Of a stretch of 7,166 nucleotides of DNA, positions 5,825 to 7,166 are shown piece by piece. Position numbers and translations under genes: made by a program. The notes under the pieces were generated by a model. The model was not told the DNA's origin and did no database searches. It saw only the letters and a program-made list of their open reading frames with translations. The number at the start of each line of letters is the position of its first letter. Within the stretch, counting starts at the first letter, position 1. The DNA comes from Candidatus Neomicrothrix sp. UBA672 (GTDB taxonomy: Bacteria > Actinomycetota > Acidimicrobiia > Acidimicrobiales > MedAcidi-G1): contig DBNM01000177.1 of the NCBI GenBank assembly GCA_002299135.1, positions 33,508-40,673 on the forward strand, in the 5' to 3' direction.

Positions 5825-7024
5825 ATGGAAAATAAATTAGAACGCTTAAGAAACGGAGACATTTTTGAAGACCTAATTAATGCGTGGAAAAGGTTAGGTC
5901 GGCTTGTCTACAACGACACAGCAACGGATCCCCAATCATTAGAAAGAGCCACAGGTTTGCTGTACATGACCCGTTACCTGACAGCAGGGGCCACACTAGC
6001 AATGGAATTAAATGATCCTGATTACCCATATTTTGATCGTTGGGCAGATCGGTCATATTCCTGGGGAATCGATTCCCCAGACGGCTTGTATTCGTTCGCG
6101 TGCATTAGAGGAGATTCGACCTACCGTATTTTCGGGAATCGAGGTACAGCACACCAATTTGACATTGAGGTCCATTCTCCACATTTCGCAAACGCCCCAA
6201 ATTATACAAGAACCGGGAATTTAGGATTTGCTGACATAAAGACTGAACCAGATGGAAGCGTGGAAATAATTCTCAGTCCGGAACCACCTCCAGATGACAA
6301 TAAACACAACTGGATACAGCTCACACCTGATGCCGAGTCGATTTGCATAAGGCAGTTTTTTTATGACTGGGAAAATGAACATAAAGCAGAACTGTTAATT
6401 GAAAGAGTTGATGCCCAATATCCACCTCCGCCTGAAAAACCCGAAGTCATAGTTGATAAAGCAGAGCTTTTAATTAAATGGCTTGATGAAGCTGGAACAT
6501 TTTGGGATGAAGTTATTCGTACATTTATGAATGAACCAAATACAGTCACATTTTTAAGCCCGAAGGAAAGTGACTGGGGCGGTCATGGAGGTCTTTCATA
6601 TGGAATGGGTTCGATAGAAATCGGTCAAAATGAAGCAGCACTCCTAGAAGTAAAACCCCCAGATTGCCATTTTTGGGGTTTTCAGCTTGGAAGTATCTAC
6701 TGGGAGTCAATGGACTGGTGGAGAAGACAGTCCTCATTGAATGGTTTTCAGGCAAAGTGTGATTCTGATGGTGTTTTCCGTTGCATCATTTCAGCCAGAG
6801 ATCCAGGAGTTCATAACTGGCTTGACACTGCGGGCTACTCACAGTTGACAATAATGGGTCGTTGGTTGCACGCCCGAGATTTTCCACAACCGACAATCAA
6901 AGTTTTACCTTTTGAGGAAATCGACAGACATCTTCCTGAAAATACTCAAAGGGTCAGTGTAAATGAAAGAAGTGAGATTATAAGAAGCCGAAATTTGGCA
7001 GTCCAGAAGATTTTAGGGCTTTGA
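5825..7024 (+). CDS. DUF1214 domain-containing protein
   Basis: This 399-residue protein belongs to a DUF1214-containing group frequent in Actinobacteria, whose activity is unknown to me. After an N-terminal helical part (LLYMTRYLTAGATLAMELND, about 45-64) come YSWGIDSPDGLYSFACIRGD (78-97) and STYRIFGNRGT (98-108). Next are DGSVEIILS (143-151), VRQ-like IRQFFYDWENE (175-185) and a proline-rich linker YPPPPEKPEV (199-208). The C-terminal DUF1214 region has LLEVKPPDCHFWGFQLGSIY (273-292) and SARDPGVHNWLDTAGYSQLT (323-342). There is no signal peptide, membrane helix or recognisable cofactor motif, and tryptophan content is high. The ATG at 5825 is chosen because TGAGGT (5811-5816) lies 8 nt before it; ATG 5819 (two residues longer) would leave only 2 nt. 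The gene follows the SnoaL-like stop by 11 bp and ends the operon. It contains a perfect 20-bp palindrome at 6061-6080. Confidence 0.85.
   Translation: MENKLERLRNGDIFEDLINAWKRLGRLVYNDTATDPQSLERATGLLYMTRYLTAGATLAMELNDPDYPYFDRWADRSYSWGIDSPDGLYSFACIRGDSTYRIFGNRGTAHQFDIEVHSPHFANAPNYTRTGNLGFADIKTEPDGSVEIILSPEPPPDDNKHNWIQLTPDAESICIRQFFYDWENEHKAELLIERVDAQYPPPPEKPEVIVDKAELLIKWLDEAGTFWDEVIRTFMNEPNTVTFLSPKESDWGGHGGLSYGMGSIEIGQNEAALLEVKPPDCHFWGFQLGSIYWESMDWWRRQSSLNGFQAKCDSDGVFRCIISARDPGVHNWLDTAGYSQLTIMGRWLHARDFPQPTIKVLPFEEIDRHLPENTQRVSVNERSEIIRSRNLAVQKILGL
6061..6080. repeat. Perfect 20-bp palindrome inside the DUF1214 gene
   Basis: CTGGGGAATC is followed directly by its exact reverse complement GATTCCCCAG. 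In RNA it can form an 8-bp stem closed by a TCGA loop. It lies within codons for S-W-G-I-D-S-P-D, a family-conserved stretch, so coding constraint explains part of the sequence. It could be an mRNA stability or attenuation hairpin, a protein-binding site, or coincidence. Confidence 0.6.
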
Positions 7025-7067
7025 TTCCGCCTTGCGGTAGGTCCATACCATCAAGCTAAAGTTCACC

Positions 7068-7074
7068 AAGGGGG
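7068..7074 (+). promoter_or_regulatory. Ribosome binding site of the lipoprotein gene
   Basis: AAGGGGG lies 5 nt before the GTG at 7080 and supports that non-ATG start. The gap from the DUF1214 stop (55 bp) contains no T-tract terminator and no clear promoter, so this gene could belong to the same transcript. Confidence 0.6.
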
Positions 7075-7079
7075 TTATT

Positions 7080-7166
7080 GTGAAAAGTTCATTATTTGCA
7101 GCTTGTTGCAGTCTGATGTTGCTTTTCTCTGCTTGCGGGGGTGAGGAAGAAACTAGTTCTTTATCT
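7080..7166 (+). CDS. N-terminus of a predicted secreted lipoprotein (partial, runs off the right edge)
   Basis: The GTG start at 7080 opens a frame that continues for 29 codons to the end of the window. The translation begins MKSSLFAACCSLMLLFSACG, followed by GEEETSS. This is a lipoprotein signal peptide: a positive residue (K2), a hydrophobic core and a lipobox-like FSAC ending at C19, then a small-residue and acidic linker. The -3 position is Phe rather than the favoured Leu, so the lipobox is slightly atypical. The mature protein would be lipid-anchored outside the cytoplasmic membrane. Many such proteins are solute-binding components of transporters, which would suit a catabolic operon, but nothing visible here identifies the family. 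Confidence 0.72.
   Translation, partial: MKSSLFAACCSLMLLFSACGGEEETSSLS

Noticed and set aside
7027..7037. CCGC-CTT-GCGG hairpin just after the DUF1214 stop
   Set aside because: The 4-bp stem has a 3-nt loop and no following T-tract, so it does not qualify as an intrinsic terminator.
1..7166. Search for mobile elements, toxin-antitoxin pairs, CRISPR repeats, tRNAs or a defence system
   Set aside because: No terminal inverted repeats, direct repeat arrays, transposase or integrase motifs, cloverleaf-like segments or defence domains were seen. Apart from the partial gene at 1-102, the SnoaL-like and DUF1214 proteins of unknown reaction, and the truncated lipoprotein, all genes fall in ordinary metabolic families.

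Overview
The window reads as an ordinary stretch of chromosome from a fairly AT-rich member of the Actinobacteriota. The strongest evidence is the gene at 2362-3444. Along its whole length it matches the mycothiol-dependent formaldehyde dehydrogenase (S-(hydroxymethyl)mycothiol dehydrogenase), and mycothiol is a thiol characteristic of Actinobacteria. A PAC2-family protein of the actinobacterial type and a DUF1214 protein of a kind common in Actinobacteria agree with this. The moderate AT content would suit a low-GC planktonic actinobacterial lineage, but that placement is an inference. I see no phage, transposon, CRISPR, tRNA or rRNA signal.

Layout. Positions 1-102 hold the last 33 codons of a protein ending in a membrane helix. 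A Nudix hydrolase (153-848, +) follows and converges on a PAC2-family gene (886-1761, -). The PAC2 gene diverges from a GNAT acetyltransferase (1828-2268, +) across a 66-bp shared promoter region. After a weak hairpin-plus-T-tract, a compact five-gene + strand run begins at 2362: mycothiol formaldehyde dehydrogenase, Gfo/Idh/MocA oxidoreductase, aldo/keto reductase, SnoaL/NTF2-like protein and DUF1214 protein. Its gaps are about +12, -11, -8 and +11 bp, so it is very probably one operon. A lipoprotein gene starts at 7080 and runs off the right edge.

How the genes may work together. The operon places a formaldehyde-detoxifying enzyme beside two NAD(P)-type oxidoreductases with sugar- or diol-dehydrogenase features, plus two accessory proteins often met in catabolic clusters. 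A plausible reading is a small catabolic unit acting on a compound whose breakdown releases formaldehyde, such as a methylated or methoxylated substrate. The substrate cannot be read from the sequence.

Expression signals differ between the two halves. The Nudix, PAC2 and GNAT genes lack a Shine-Dalgarno sequence, and each has a TANNNT hexamer 6-8 nt before its start codon, as expected for leaderless transcripts. Most operon genes and the lipoprotein gene have visible ribosome binding sites. The most notable oddities are a perfect 20-bp palindrome inside the DUF1214 gene and a Nudix box lacking its first Glu and its Arg. I did not find convincing evidence for an undescribed defence or mobile system here.
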